A DNA stretch of 64,000 bases, from assembly GCF_030272615.1 (NCBI RefSeq), contig NC_081411.1:824098397-824162396 (forward strand). The letters run 5' to 3'. Within the stretch, counting starts at the first letter, position 1. Each line of letters starts with the position of its first letter. The notes beneath the pieces were generated by a model. The model searched no databases, was not told the DNA's origin, and worked only from the letters and a program-made list of their open reading frames with translations. Of the stretch, positions 22,873 to 35,639 are shown one piece after another. Origin of the DNA: Cryptomeria japonica (taxonomy: Eukaryota > Streptophyta > Pinopsida > Cupressales > Cupressaceae). The position numbers were made by a program, and so were the translations under genes.

Positions 22873-23345
22873 TTATTTTCCTTTGTTTCGCTTTTGCACT
22901 GTATTTTGAGGTTTCCCCAAGGACTTAGGAGAAAGAGACAACTGTCTCCCACTTAAAGTATTTGCAATAGAATACTCTCCACAACCCATATCTTTTATTT
23001 GTAAGGAGGATGTTGTAGGCATATCCTTTTTTGTTTCTGTGATCTTTAATGTTTCTAGTTGTGTAGTAAGAGGTGCAGCCTGATTGATAGGTACCTGATT
23101 ATCCATCCTGTCTTTTAGGTAATTGCAATGTTGGAATGGATTTGGATCACCCTTTATGGTGATTTCAATACCATTGTATGGGAATTTTACACACTGATGA
23201 AATGTGGATGGTACTTCTTGCATGGTGTGGATCCATGGGCGGCCCAATAACATGTTATATCCCAGCTCTTTGTCCAAGACTTGAAAAGCGACCTCTGTCA
23301 TTATAGGTCCTACTTGTACGGGTAATAGTACTGATGCCAATAGCT
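22873..23345 (-). pseudogene. TatB protease, C-terminal half
   Basis: The open frame reads ASVLLPVQVGPIMTEVAFQV, then LGYNMLLGRPWIHTMQ and VPSTFHQCVKFPYNG. The LLGRPWIH block is diagnostic for the end of the retropepsin domain in plant gypsy elements. The frame is cut at about 23345 by CopC; the N-terminal half with the active site is at 30869-31122. Confidence 0.88.
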
Positions 23346-24789
23346 AACAAGATGAGAGTGGGGGGGGGTGAATCATACAAACTTAATCATCAATAAAAAC
23401 ATTAGATTCAACCTCGGTAACATATACTTCAGCAATGTAACCAAAAATTGCTAAACATGCAAACACATAAACATATAATCATCATAACACATTCAACACT
23501 AGATTCAACGTGGAAACCCAAATAGGGAAAAACCACTGTGGGATTTCGGACCCACTAAGAAATATACTCTTCTAGAGTATGTTCAGTTAAAAGCAAATCC
23601 TGTTAAAGATTACAAACACATTGCTAGATGTGACCTGGTTAAGGGATTTCCCTCAGATTTGTTAGAAGTGACCTTGTCAAAGGATTTCAAACACTCATTC
23701 AGAATGTTACCTTGCTAGAGTGTTTACAAATAAGATTGTTAAGTCCACTCGATTAAGAGATTTTCTGTCACTTTACAAAATAATAGTAATAAACTATATC
23801 TGCATCTTCACATCTAAAATGCTAAAGCAGATTCTTATTTGCTCAATACTTCTTAGTCATAGGACTTATCTTGTCCCTCTATTGGGCTCTATACTCTATT
23901 AATCAAATAGGTCTTCAAGCTTTTGTGCTCGGTAATCACTATGTAGCATCCCTGTGCTTACATTTACCTGCATACATAGTTCATCAATGATTTCTTTATT
24001 TATAAGCAATTTGCTAACTGCTTAATCTTCTTGATCACATTTCCCATGATCAATCTTAGCCATCAAATCTTCAAAGTTGACCAGGTTCAATGTATCCTTT
24101 GATCTGAAAGTTTTTTACCTCACCTTGGAACTTGCATACATTTCTTGGAACTTGTGCTAGGGTATTGCGGTTCAATCTGAGCTGTAGATCTTCTTGCCGA
24201 TCTTTCAATGCCATAGATTCTTAACAAACTTTATGCATGGCATACCAATCATTTAATCAACTCCAGCTCATCAACTTCCTTCATTAAATAATGCTTTTAA
24301 TCATCCAATGCATTCTGTTACTACTCGGTTGCAACTCAGTAAATACTAAACTTTACTCGGTAGACATTCTGCCTTCATTAACTGATAGCGATAACCTTAG
24401 GGTTTACCGACTAGGTTCTTTGCTTGGTGACATAGTATAGTATTAACCTTACAATTAACAATATATGTAGGATATCAAAATAATCTAAACATCATGATCT
24501 CATCATTGTCTAACTCGGTAATAGTTGCCCATTGAATAACTTATTCCTCCCCTTATTCATCATATTCTCTTTGTGTCTTTTACCGACATCTTAATTCTCT
24601 TCAAATCAATCTTCTCAAGATATGGCAACAATATACTGAATCAGAAAACCAATTTCTTGACATCAATGACAAAATAATGTTATTAAGACAGTAAATATCC
24701 TTAATCATTTATATCCATAATCATCAACAAACTTCTCAATATCCTCATTGAAATGTCAACAATCACTCTTTGTAATTGGAATGCCAAAA
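23346..24789 (-). repeat. CopC 3' LTR
   Basis: About 1.44 kb, matching 29388-30868. Contains a G run (plus-strand GTGGGGGGGGG near 23358) close to its outer end and several copies of CTCGGTAA or its complement. The polypurine tract at 24790-24803 fixes the inner edge. Confidence 0.88.
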
Positions 24790-24803
24790 ATCTCCCCCTT
24801 TGG
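24790..24803 (-). other. CopC polypurine tract
   Basis: Minus-strand GCCAAAGGGGGAGATT directly before the LTR tip; Cop2 has GCCAAAGGGGGAGATT before its own 3' LTR. Confidence 0.88.
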
Positions 24804-25291
24804 CATTGATGGCAAAACCAATTGATTTGACCTAATTGATTCAGATTTGGATTGTTGTGAGATTTTGAAGTTCTCCCCCCTTGTCATCAGATTTCTCCCC
24901 CATACATTAGTCTTTCCCCCCGTTTGACAATAATGCCAAAAAGTAAAAGAACTGAAACATGATTTCTTCCCTTGAGAAGTGATTCCCTTGCTGATATGTA
25001 TCAACTCAATTTCAGTTAGAGTATTGTGTCTACAATTCCTATTCCCTGTATTATTTTCTGCATACCTTTAGAAAACTTCCTAAAGTGTGTAAATCAGCAT
25101 CAACTCATAAAAAGTATTCTGTAGAGTCATCGAATTGATGTTTTCACCAAACTCGGTCAATGAGTAGAAGATAGGGGTTGGACCCCTAACTTGCTTCTGA
25201 GACACTCAAAAGTGTCCCTTGGCAGTGGCTTGGTGAAGATATCTGCTATTTGTTCTTTTGTGCTAACATACTCCAACACCACTTTCTTCTC
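24804..25291 (-). other. CopC 3' untranslated region
   Basis: Noncoding stretch between RNase H and the polypurine tract, with further pyrimidine-rich plus-strand runs at 24875-24920. Confidence 0.7.
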
Positions 25292-26644
25292 TTAAACTTC
25301 TTCTCTAAGATAATGATACTTTATAGATATATGCTTTGTCTTAGAGTGCATTACTGGGTTCTTTGAAATGTTAATGGCACTAGTATTATCACAAAATATA
25401 GTTACTGGCTCGGTAACTTTCTCATTTATACCTTCCAATAGTTGTTTGATCCATGCTATATTTGTGCAATTCAATACTGTAGCAACATATTCAGCTTCTG
25501 TTGTTGACTGTGAAACACATCCTTGTTTTTTGCTAAGCCAACTTACTAGTCTTTCTCCTAAAAAGAAAGCTCTTCCACTTGTGCTTTTCCTGTCATCAAT
25601 GTTGCCTACCCAATCAAAATCTGTATAAACTTTTAAATCAAAATCATTTCTCTTGTCATATACTAAGCCATAATCTTCAGTGCCTCTCAAGTATCTGAAT
25701 ATTCTCTTGATTGTTGTCATATGGGTTTCCTTGGGATCTGCAGAAAATCTTGCAACAATACCTACTGCATGTGCTATATCCGGTCTACTATTCACAACAT
25801 ATTGCAACTTCCCAATCATAGATCGGTAAAGTGTCTCATCAACAAATGCAGATTCATCATTCTTTGATAGTTTACAGTTGGTAGACATAGGAGTGCTTAC
25901 TGGTTTTGAGTCCTCCATTCCAAATTTCTTCAAGATTTCCTTTATGTACTTGGATTGAGTAATGAAAATCTCATCTTTCATTTGCAGTATCTGTTAACCT
26001 ATAATATACTTTATCTCACCGATTAATGACATCTCAAATTCTTTGCTCATTTTATTTCCAAAGTTCTTGCATAAGGAGTCATTTCCACAAAAAATAATAT
26101 CATCAACAAATATGGCTAAGATCAGTATACCATTGTCTTCATCATTCTTCATGTACATATTGTTGTTTTCACTAGTTCTTATAAAACCAATCTTGATCAA
26201 ATAAGAGTGCAATCTCTCATACCATGCTCTAGGTGCTTGTTTCAAACCATATAAAGCTTTGTTCAATTTACATACCTGATCTTTATTCTTGTCTTCAACA
26301 AATCCTTCAGGTTGTTCAATATAAACTTCTTCTTCTAATATACCATTCAAAAATGCAGATTTGACATCCATTTGATATACCTTGAAATTTTTGAAAGCAG
26401 CATATGCCAACAAAGTTCTTACTCCTTCAAGTCTTGCCACAGGTGCAAAGGTCTCGCCATAATCTATTCCTTCTTCTTGAGCATATCCTTTGCAAACTAG
26501 TCTTGCTTTATTTCGAATGACCTCACTTTTTTCATTTAGCTTGTTTCTGAAAATCCACTTTGTACTGATTACATTTTTGTCCTTTGATTTTGGGACCAGT
26601 GTCCTTGTGTTATTCCTCATGATTTGATCAATCTCTTCTATCAT
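25292..26644 (-). pseudogene. CopC reverse transcriptase and RNase H
   Basis: The frame 25994-26644 has [42 protein letters not shown] and [12 protein letters not shown], an intact RT active site (VDD). The next frame, 25292-25981, gives the RT end and RNase H: VYTDFDWVGNIDDRKSTSG, STTEAEYVA, FCDNTSAINISKNP and KTKHISIKYHYLRE. One TAA at about 25993 separates them; otherwise this region is well kept. It is the best preserved pol of the copia copies in the window. Confidence 0.92.
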
Positions 26645-27982
26645 AGCATTTACCCAATCTTCACTGTTAAATGCCTCTTTTACTATTCTCGGCTCAAATT
26701 CTGATATCAGACATGTGTTCTATCTCAGTTCATTCCTTGTCATCACTGGATCATCCTTATCTCCTATAATCTGACTTGATGCATGATGTATTCTGACATA
26801 CTTGGCTAATACAAGCTCGGTAGGTTCTATATGATCTTCTTCATCACTCGGTAACTGAACATTTTCTTAATTTTCTTCAGTAATTCTCTCGGTAGGACTT
26901 GTCGGTTGAACATAGACAAATTCTTCATAATCTTCTGGTTCTTTGGAATTTCCTTCATCATTTCTTTCTGCAAATTCATCAAGTTTCACATTTGCACTTT
27001 CTACAATCTTGTTAGAAGATTTGATCAGACATTTAAATGCTTTGCTTCTAGAAGAATAACCTAGAAATGTTCCTTCTTCACTTTTCTGATCAAACTTTCC
27101 ATTTGTATCATCTTTGTATCTACTTCCAAAGATTTTAAAATAACTTACATTAGGTTTCTTGTCATACCAAATTTCATATGGTGTCTTCAAAGTTCCTTTC
27201 TTCAATTGTACTCGGTTCAGGGTGTAAACTGTTGTGCTTATTGCTTCTCTCCAAAATGTTTGTGGCACTTTCTTTTCAATCATCAGGGTTCTGGCACAAT
27301 CCATAATAGATCTGTTTCTTCTCTCAGCTATCCCATTTTGTTGTGGAGTTCTTGGTGCAGAGACTTGTCTTTTTATACCATGATCATTGCAAAATAAGTT
27401 GAACTCAATAGAGGTGAACTCTCCTCCTCTATCAGATCTAAGACATTTCAGTTGTCTTCCTGTTTCATTTTCAACTCTTGCCTTGTACCATTTAAACATT
27501 TTAAAATCTTGTAATTTTCCTTTTAAAAACATAATTGACATCATTCTTGAGTAATCATCCACAAATAATATGAAATATTTATCACCATAATAACTTTGAA
27601 CTTTCATAGGACCACAAAGATTAGTATGCACAAGATCTAAAATTCCCTTAGAAGTGTAAGACTTACTTGTAAAGATTGATCTTGCCATCTTACCCATCTA
27701 GCATCCTCGGCACATAGCATTCTCAGGTTTTTCTAGACTCGGTAGACCTCTTACTCGGTGCTTCTTACTTATTTTGATCAGATTATCAAAATTTACATGA
27801 CAAAACCTTTTATGCCATAACCAGGTATCATCTATCTTTGCATAAAGACAATTATTCTAAGTTGAGTCAAGATGAAATGTGTTACCTTTTGTTTGTGTCC
27901 CAGTAGCAACTAGCTTTCCATGCTTGTCATGAACTTTGACAATTCCTTTCTGAAATTCTATTTGGTAACCTGTGTTGTTCAA
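26645..27982 (-). pseudogene. CopC integrase
   Basis: The open frame 26867-27697 holds LVHTNLCGPMK (the Asp of HTDLCGP is Asn here), VDDYSRMM, LRSDRGGEFTS (second Asp), PQQNGIAERRN (Glu) and FWREAIST. The zinc-binding part and GAG-pre-integrase lie at 27698-27982 with stops. From 26645 to 26866 the linker to RT is broken. The missing first Asp in addition to the stops makes the enzyme inactive. Confidence 0.88.
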
Positions 27983-28500
27983 CTATGCTACACTCAACAA
28001 ATTGTATTTCAAACCTTCAACCCCATAGACATCATTACATTTAGCATTGTCAAGAAGTGTTATGGATCCTTTACCTTTTACTGGACATGGTGTATCATTA
28101 CCAAATCTTACATATCCTCCATCATAATCTTCTAATTTAACAAACTTGAGTTTGTCACCTGTCATGTGATGTGAACATCCACTATCTATGATCCAAGAAT
28201 CATTTTTACTTATGCGAGATATTAGGGCTTTTTCTTCATACCTTTCTTCATTTGATCCATCTTTGATAGCCACATAAACAACTTCCTCTATATCAGTTTC
28301 ATCAGATTTATCATCATTGGATTCCTCATCGGCTATTAGGCATGACTTTTTATCTCTCCTTCTAAAGTCTTGGTGTCCTCTGTAATGATTATCTTTCTGT
28401 CTATCATCTTGGTAATCTCTCTTTTCAGTAGATTCTTTGTTAGGACAGTTAGAAGCCATGTCCTATCTTATCACAATTGAAACATTTCAAAGGTAGTTTT
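27983..28500 (-). pseudogene. CopC zinc knuckle and aspartic protease
   Basis: The frame 27983-28459 starts in MASNCPNKES, the tail of the zinc knuckle, crosses a basic/acidic stretch, and has WIIDSGCSHHMTGDK, an intact protease active site (D-S-G). It ends NDVYGVEGLKYNLLSVA, the GAG-pre-integrase boundary block. A frameshift just upstream separates it from the rest of the knuckle. Confidence 0.87.
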
Positions 28501-29333
28501 CCTTTATACTTACCTTTACCTCTCGGTAACCTTCTCGCTAATAATGCTTCAAACTCTTCTTTCTTCCTGATTTCCTCATACAGTTTGTGCACTTTTTCCA
28601 TATTCTTGTCAAATCTTTCACTTGCTCAACTATGATCCCCTTCAGAGTACTTACTCATTCTATCATTATAATCATCAGATTCACCAATATGAAAAGAACT
28701 GAATGCAGATTCTACTTTATTTACCGAAGACCCACTATTATCAAAATTACTTAGCTCAAATGCATGTATCTTACCAATAGTAGCATCCAAAGAAATTGGC
28801 ATATTGGGTACAGACCTCAATTCATTGATTATAGAGACTCAGATTGCATAAGTTGGTAGAAGGGTTCTCAACAACTTACTTGTTACATCCTTTTCTTCAA
28901 TAGTTCCACTTGCTCCTTTAATTTGATTGATAATCTCCTTTAGTCTTGTATTGTACTGGGTTATGTTCTCACTTTCATTCATCCTTATAGATTCAAGTTG
29001 TCCTCTTAGACTATCCACTTTTGCTCTTTGAACATGTTCATCACTGCCATACACAGATATGAGCTTTTTCCACATTGCTTTTGCATCACTACAGCCTTCT
29101 AGATCATTAAACTCTAAGTCAGTTAATGCAGATGTTATTTCAATCATTGCTTGAGTGTGTTCTTGTTTTGCCTTTATCTCTTCCATTATCAATGGATAGG
29201 TGCTTGGTGTAATGAAATCATTCTCCAGATAATATGTTGCATATTCTCCAACTCCTGATAAATGCAACTTCATCCTTTTCTGCCATGTAGCAAAACTAGA
29301 CTTGTTCAGCTTCGGTGCATCTCTTTTATACAT
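28501..29333 (-). pseudogene. CopC gag
   Basis: ATG at 29333. The 164-codon frame 28839-29333 has NKSSFATWQKRMKLHL near the start and SKLLRTLLPTYAI at the end, matching UBN2-type copia gag. A second part (28626-28820) continues after a stop with MRSVPNMPISLDATIGKIHA. The zinc knuckle lies at about 28440-28500. Confidence 0.88.
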
Positions 29334-29387
29334 CTTTGGATCTTTACCTCAAGTACCTTTAAACTTTTCTTCCAAAGTCCAAATCTC

Positions 29388-30868
29388 AACAAGATGAGAG
29401 GGGGGGGTGAATCATACAAACTTAAACTTACATGAAATCTACAGATTCAACCTCAGTAACATATACTTCAGCAATGTAACCAAAAACTGCTAAACATGCA
29501 AACACATAAACATATAATAATCATAACACATTCAACACCAAATTTAACGTGGAAACCCAAATAGGGAAAAAACACTGTGGGATTTCGAACCCACTAAGAA
29601 ATATACTCTTCTAGAGTATGCTCAATTAAAAGAATATCCTATTAAAGATTACAAACACATTGCTAGATGCGACCCGGTTAAGGGATTTCCCTCAGATCTG
29701 TTAGGATCTTCACTTTGTTAGAAGTGACCTTGTCAAAGGATTTCAAACACTCATTTAGAATGTTACCTTGCTAGAGGGTTTACAAATAAGACTGTTAAGT
29801 CCACTCGGTTAAGAGATTTTATGTCACTTTACAAAATAACAGTAATAAACTATATTTGCATCTTCACATCTAAAATGCGAAAGTAGATTCTTATTTGCTT
29901 AATACTTCTTAGTCATAGGACTTATCTTGTCCCTCTGCTGGGCTCTATACTCTATTAATCAAATAGGTCTTCAAGCTTCTATGCTCGGTAATCACTATGT
30001 AGCATCCCTATGCTTACATTTACCCACATACATAGTTCATCAATGATTTCTTTATTTATAAGCAATTTGCTAACTGCTTAATCTTCTTGATCACATTTCC
30101 CATGATCAATCTTAGCCATCAAATCTTCAAACTTGATTAGGTTCAATGTATTCTTCGATCTGAAAGCGTTTTACCTTGCTTTGGAACTTGCATACATTTC
30201 TTGGAACTTGTGCTAGGGTATTGTGGTTCAATCTGAGTTGTAGATCTTCCTGCCGATCTTTCAACGCCATAGATTCTTAACAAACTTTATGCACGACATA
30301 CCAATCATTTAATCAACTCTAGCTCATTAGCTTCCTTCATTAAATAATGCTTTTAATCATCCAATGCATTCTGTTACTGCTCGGTTGCAACTCGGTAAAT
30401 ACTAAACTTTACTTGGTAGACATTCCGCCTTCATTAACTGATAGTGATAACCTTAGGGTTTACCAACTAGGTTCCTTAGGGTTTACTGACTAGGTTCTTT
30501 TCTAGGTGACATAGTATAGTATTAACCTTACAATTAACAATATATGTAGGATATCAAAACAATCTAAACATCATGATCTCATCATTGTCTAACTCGGTAA
30601 TAGTTGCCCATTGAATAACTTATTCCTCTGCTTATTCATCATATTCTCTCTGTGTCTTTTACCGACATCTTAATTCTCTTCAAATCAATCTTCTCAAGAT
30701 ATGGCAACAACATACTGAATCAGAAAATCAATTTCTTGACATCAATGAAAAAATAATGTTATTAAGATAGTAAATATCCTTAATCAGTTATATCCATAAT
30801 CATCAACAACCTTCTCAATATCCTCATTGAAATGTCAGCAATCTCTCATTGTAATTGGAATGCCAACA
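29388..30868 (-). repeat. CopC 5' LTR
   Basis: About 1.48 kb. The outer tip on the minus strand is TGTTGGCATTCC (30868) and the inner tip lies in CTCTCATCTTGTTG. It has a 24 bp local duplication around GTTTAC(C/T)(A/G)ACTAGGTTC (30456-30500) absent from the 3' LTR. The usual Met-tRNA site does not follow; the leader is only about 50 bp. Confidence 0.87.
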
Positions 30869-31122
30869 CATTCTTCATCATCGTAAGACTTGATATTTAT
30901 CCTCTTGGAAGAATCAATGTGAAGTTCACAATATCCTAGTGCTTTGACCAGCTCTAAAGTACAACTGTTGAGACTGGTTCCCCCATCTATGAGTACTCTT
31001 CCAAGTCTTCTGTTATGAATGTAAGCTTCCAAATGTTGTGGGTCATTATGAAGCAGTCTATCACTAGGAATACCTTGTTCTGTGAATGTAATACATGTGC
31101 CTTGTGTCAAATTTCCTACCAT
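30869..31122 (-). pseudogene. TatB protease, N-terminal half
   Basis: The frame contains GRVLIDGGTSLNSCTLELVK, the retropepsin active site D-G-G-T, then INIKSYDDEEC where CopC enters. Upstream it has HNDPQHLEAYIHNR. The rest of the domain is at 22873-23345. Confidence 0.88.
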
Positions 31123-32015
31123 AGACTAGAAGGCATTTTCATCTATATCTTTGTCTACTATCGAATCTTGAAGTGCTTTGTCTAGTATAGCTCTATGAGT
31201 GGGTGAAATATGCAATAGTTTAAATAATGATATTTGTGCTAGAGTTTTCTTAAGTTTCTCAACAACATTGTAAGTCCCTACTACTGGTGGTTGATTTTGT
31301 AGTATTCCTTGTAAAGTTACCTTTGATCTATGAGTAACTACTGCACAGTCTCTATCTCTGAGAGTTATGGTGATTGTAGCGACTGTATCATTTGAATTAC
31401 AAGATTTGTATGTATCATAGGCTATTTTATTGAGATTTATGTTAAATCCCTCTTCATAGTCTTTATGTGTATTTTTGACATCCATGATATGTTCTATGAC
31501 TTCATCTTCAAACCAACCTGAGTGAGATGGTTGATCATGCCCCCAGTCTCTAAGACAAAGATTTCTATCATCATCGTACTTTGGTGCCTTTGTTATCATG
31601 CAAATTTGGTTATCATCTGTATGAGTGTCTTGATATTGGTCATCTTGATCAAGTGTTTCTTATGAATCATTGTTTGCTACATCTCCTAAACTAATGGCAT
31701 GAATAGTGTAGTCGTATGAAACCTTTGTGTAGTTAGGTGTATTGTCTTGGGTACCTGATGTGGTAGCTTTCCCTTTTTCATCCTTAACAAAAGAATTCTT
31801 AAAAATTGATTTGTGTTTGCTGAGGTTTTATCGGTATCAATTGTGATGTCCCCTTGGTATATCATATCTTGGACCAAGTTTTTCAATTTGTAGCAACTTG
31901 TTGTTTTGTGACCTTTAGTCCAATGATAATCATAGAAATAATTATCATTCCACCATGTGGGTTTGAAAGGACCTGGTTCATACACTCTTACTTCAAGTAA
32001 AGTGAGCATGTTTGT
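31123..32015 (-). pseudogene. TatB gag C terminus: zinc-binding and pre-protease
   Basis: The frame 31686-32009 has FKPTWWNDNYFYDYHWTKGH and TSCYKLKNLVQDMI, the one-zinc gag motif of Tat elements. The next frame, 31126-31599, has VTLQGILQNQPPV, YNVVEKLKKTLAQISLF and LLHISPTHRAILDKAL, the conserved block just before the protease in this lineage. A stop and frameshift lie between them at 31600-31685. Confidence 0.82.
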
Positions 32016-33640
32016 CTATATTAATTTTTTGAGCACTAGCTCAATAGGTTCTCCTAGAGGTGTGTAATTTCTTCTTGAAGCATTTACCCTGGGGTATCTT
32101 GTGTTCATGTTTTGTGTATCATTTACATTTGCAAAGGTTGTGTTATTCCCTATATGTGGATTAGATGACTGACTTGTTCCCAAAGATAAAATGGGTTGAG
32201 TTTTGTTTATCATTCTAGCGTCTACAGTACCATCATTGGTCACATTTTTGTTTTTCGACCAAAACTTAGATTTGTCATTGTTGTTGGTGTTGCCATACTT
32301 AATAAGACCTTGTTATACTAGTCCCTTCTCACATTTGAGAGCCTTTTTCATGATTTGTTTGAATGTGGTTAAACATTGCATTTGTATTGGATATTTAATC
32401 TTAGGGATCAATTTTTCTGTGAACATATCCACTTGCTCTATTTCTGGGATAACTGTCTTGCACCTCCTATAGAGATCCCTCCATCGTTGTATGAAGGATG
32501 CAAATATTTCATTCTCATATTGTTTACCAGGACACAAGTACATCAAAGTAACTAGGGTGTCAATGTTGTGCGAGAAGTTTTCAATAAATTGTTCAACTAA
32601 TTCTCCCCATGATGTGATGGTTGGTGGTAAATGTGAAAACCACTCTAAAGTCGGACCTCCCAGACTTTTAGGAAATAGTCTCATTAGATAAGTATCTTCT
32701 GAGGCAACCTCTATACATGTCATAAAAATTCTCCGATATGATCTCTAGGATCACCCTTCCCTCGATATCTATCAAATTTAGGCATTTCAAAATTTTGTGG
32801 GAAAGGTAGCATGTACAATGTGTGATCGAATGGATAAGGATGTAAGTCCTGTATTGTGTAGCTCTTTTTATCGTTACTAGTTTGCATGGTCATCATTTGT
32901 TGTTGTAAATTTTGTATTTGTTGTGTCAGAATATATGTTTGTGTCAAAGGTGTACCTTGTGTTTGTGTATGTCCCACAAAAGGGTTCATGGTTGAATAAC
33001 TAGGAGGTTGTTGGAAGGTACCAGGATTATAACTTTGTGTGTTGTACGTTCCACTAGGTACTGTGAAATAGGTGATATGCAAACCCATGTTTGGTTGAGT
33101 TGTACTTGTTGTATTGGCAAGAACTAGATTTGCATTTTGATGACTATATGTGGATCCTATAGATAGGAAACTAGAGGTTTAATTGCACTTGTTGCTTGTG
33201 TTTGAATAGGTGCTGAGACACTTGATATTATTGGTATGCTTTGTGATGGTATACTAGCATTGATTGCCGAGGATGGCACACTTGTTTGAAAGTTTGCATT
33301 TGTGTTGACATTTATTTGGATAGGTACATTTTGAGGAAAATTGGAGGTCGTTGCTTGTATTTGTGTCAAGGGTGGTGTTTGACTGTTATCTTGACCTAAT
33401 TTTTTTCCTGGTGGTAAGATCTTTGTGATGTCAAAATCCTCAGGTAGTTTTGCCCCATTTTGTATTAACAATGAGAGATACTTGTCCCTATCACTATGTA
33501 TAAGTGTATCTAGGATCATAAGGATGTGCGGATCTTGTTGAGCTGACTCAATTTCTTCTTTTGTGAGATGTTGTTGTAATTCATTTAGGGTAGACATTGT
33601 ATGAGTACCTGAGTGTTGACCTATTGACATGTCCATATTC
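32016..33640 (-). pseudogene. TatB gag: N terminus and capsid
   Basis: The frame 32313-32723 is the retrotransposon gag capsid domain: FPKSLGGPTLEWFSHLPP, SWGELVEQFIENF, and FIQRWRDLYRRC. Upstream, 32720-33088 is Gln/Pro/Thr-rich with DHTLYMLPFPQNFEMPKF, followed by GDPRDHIGEFL just before the capsid. The N-terminal part, 33157-33636, has MSTLNELQQHLTKEEIESAQ. Frames change at about 32715 and 33120. Confidence 0.87.
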
Positions 33641-34217
33641 CAAGTAGGGTTTACAGATTGTGTTGTTCGGGTCCATTATGCCTTTCACTTTTTGTGACCT
33701 TGTGACATGCATCTAAGACTACTAGATGAGGGTGGTTCTATGCAAGATGACGACTTAACACTAGACTATAGATGTAAATATGAGGTACGCAAGACTATAC
33801 TAGACTCTCTATTAAGGATTTTGATGTGATACCTGTTGAGAATTTCTAGATTTCTCTAATGCAAGTCTTTGCATTTCTTGACTAAGTTGTTCAGCCTCAA
33901 TCTCTCTATCAATTCTATGGGAAATCTTAGACTCAATGTTTATCTCGTGTATGACTCCTATATATTGAGGTACATTTCTTCTTAAGTCCCAAGCTAAGTT
34001 AGCTAGGCCATCAATGATTTCTCATTGACCACCATTTGGAACTAGATTAGGTTGCTCGAAGGGGAACAAACCATCACCTGGGAGACCCATGAAGAAACAT
34101 GTTATGAATCTATAACTGAAAAATGAACATAGACATATATGAGGTCTAGATGATGATGTATATGATAATCTACGACTATGTAACTAATATGGATGATAAT
34201 GCAAAAGAGTTAGGATG

Positions 34218-34340
34218 ATAATGAGGACGTAAGTGGGACTATGCAAAAGATGTAGGATGATAATGAGGACATAAGTGGGACTATGAAAAAGATGTAGGAC
34301 AATAATGAGGACATAAGTGGGACTATGTAAAAGACTTCCT
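34218..34340. repeat. Tandem repeat, about 42 bp x 3
   Basis: Three copies of GATAATGAGGAC(A/G)TAAGTGG plus ACTATGxAAAAGATGTAGGA, nearly identical. Confidence 0.9.
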
Positions 34341-35299
34341 AGGGTCACAAGTATGTAAGGACTTTAAGTTTTGGGTTTCAAAAGGGACTGTTTTCGATAA
34401 CTTTGTCTATATGACAAGTTTTGTAGTTTTCCAGATCTGAGAACAATTGTTGGGAGGTATGTATAGCTGACTGACTCAATTTTCATACAATCTTAGAAAA
34501 TTTAGAGATACGTGAGATAGGGCCTGGAATAACCCAAGGGACTAACTCAATACTGGTCTAGCACAATGATACATAAAAAAGAACAGAAAACAATCTTAGG
34601 CTGGATAGTGGACACCATTCAAATGAGGCCCTTACAATAAAATACCGAAACAAAATGAATAGATAGAGAGTTTTGCAACACTGGCTCTACTCCACGACAC
34701 ACACTTCTCAGGCATGCCAATCTCTCTTACCCTGAAGATCTTATAGGCGAGGGATTTTTGTATCATAGTGTAAGGTACATGAAGGGTATCTATGGGGTAT
34801 GATCCACACTCCCACAATCACTGAATGTAGGATTTTTGACAACTAAATTAGTTTGTAGTATTAGGTTTTGAGGGGTCTTGATCCAATGAAGGATTCTTAG
34901 AGCAAGCCACTTAAGACTTTAGTTGAGCTTATTGGTGCAAGGAAGGCCCCCACATATGTCGAATTCACTCAACACTCTAGGTGCCTAATTAGTATATTTA
35001 TATAGCGGCTCGAAAAACCTGCTTGAGAGTACACTAGGAGAGATGATATCTTCAACGCATCCCAATTCGAAGTACCTCTATGGGGTGATGAAATCCCTAG
35101 TTAAAGATACCCCTCACTACGTAGAATAAAACAAAATTTGGATTTTGTTGTCACCTTCCTCCTTTCTCCCAAGACTCTGAAGGCGGGTGGAAAGTTGGTT
35201 AATGCAACAGTAGGTCCACCCCAAACATGATAAAAATTATTTAACTTTAAGAAAAATAAATATGATTTAATCTAGTACAACTTGATTCATGTTCATTTT

Positions 35300-35560
35300 A
35301 TAGCCCCAAATTTAGGTGTTGAATACACATGTGCATGTCCATTTTAAACACCAAATTGAAATATGAAAGAATACATGTCAATTTTAACCATTTGTTGATT
35401 TTAAGCACCAAAAGACAATTTTGTGAGATACATGCATGTCAATTTTAGCCCATGTTTATTTTAAGCACCAAACAACGAAGTGTGAGATTATCCATGCATG
35501 TTCATTTTAACTGTTGTTGATTTTAAGCACCAAAAGATGAAGTGTTAGGTGATGCATGCA
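35300..35560. repeat. Imperfect tandem repeat, about 70 bp x 3-4
   Basis: CATGTC(C/A)ATTTTA followed by TTTTAAGCACCAAA recurs three to four times with diverged spacers. Confidence 0.75.
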
Positions 35561-35639
35561 AAAATACTAATCTAATCCTTTCTATAAATCTGCCACAGGC
35601 TATAAGTAGGAGATTAGTAGTAAAATCAAACTCATAGAA

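Larger units (their letters stand above)
23346..30868 (-). mobile_element. CopC: Ty1/copia element inside TatB
   Basis: LTRs near 23346-24789 and 29388-30868 bracket a full set of copia domains on the minus strand. It interrupts TatB's protease. It is a different family from Cop1/Cop2 and CopG. Exact ends are uncertain by a few bases: the two LTR tips differ (TTTTGGCATTCC against TGTTGGCATTCC), and I could not find a clear 5 bp duplication. Nesting makes it younger than TatB, which is younger than Cop2. Confidence 0.9.
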
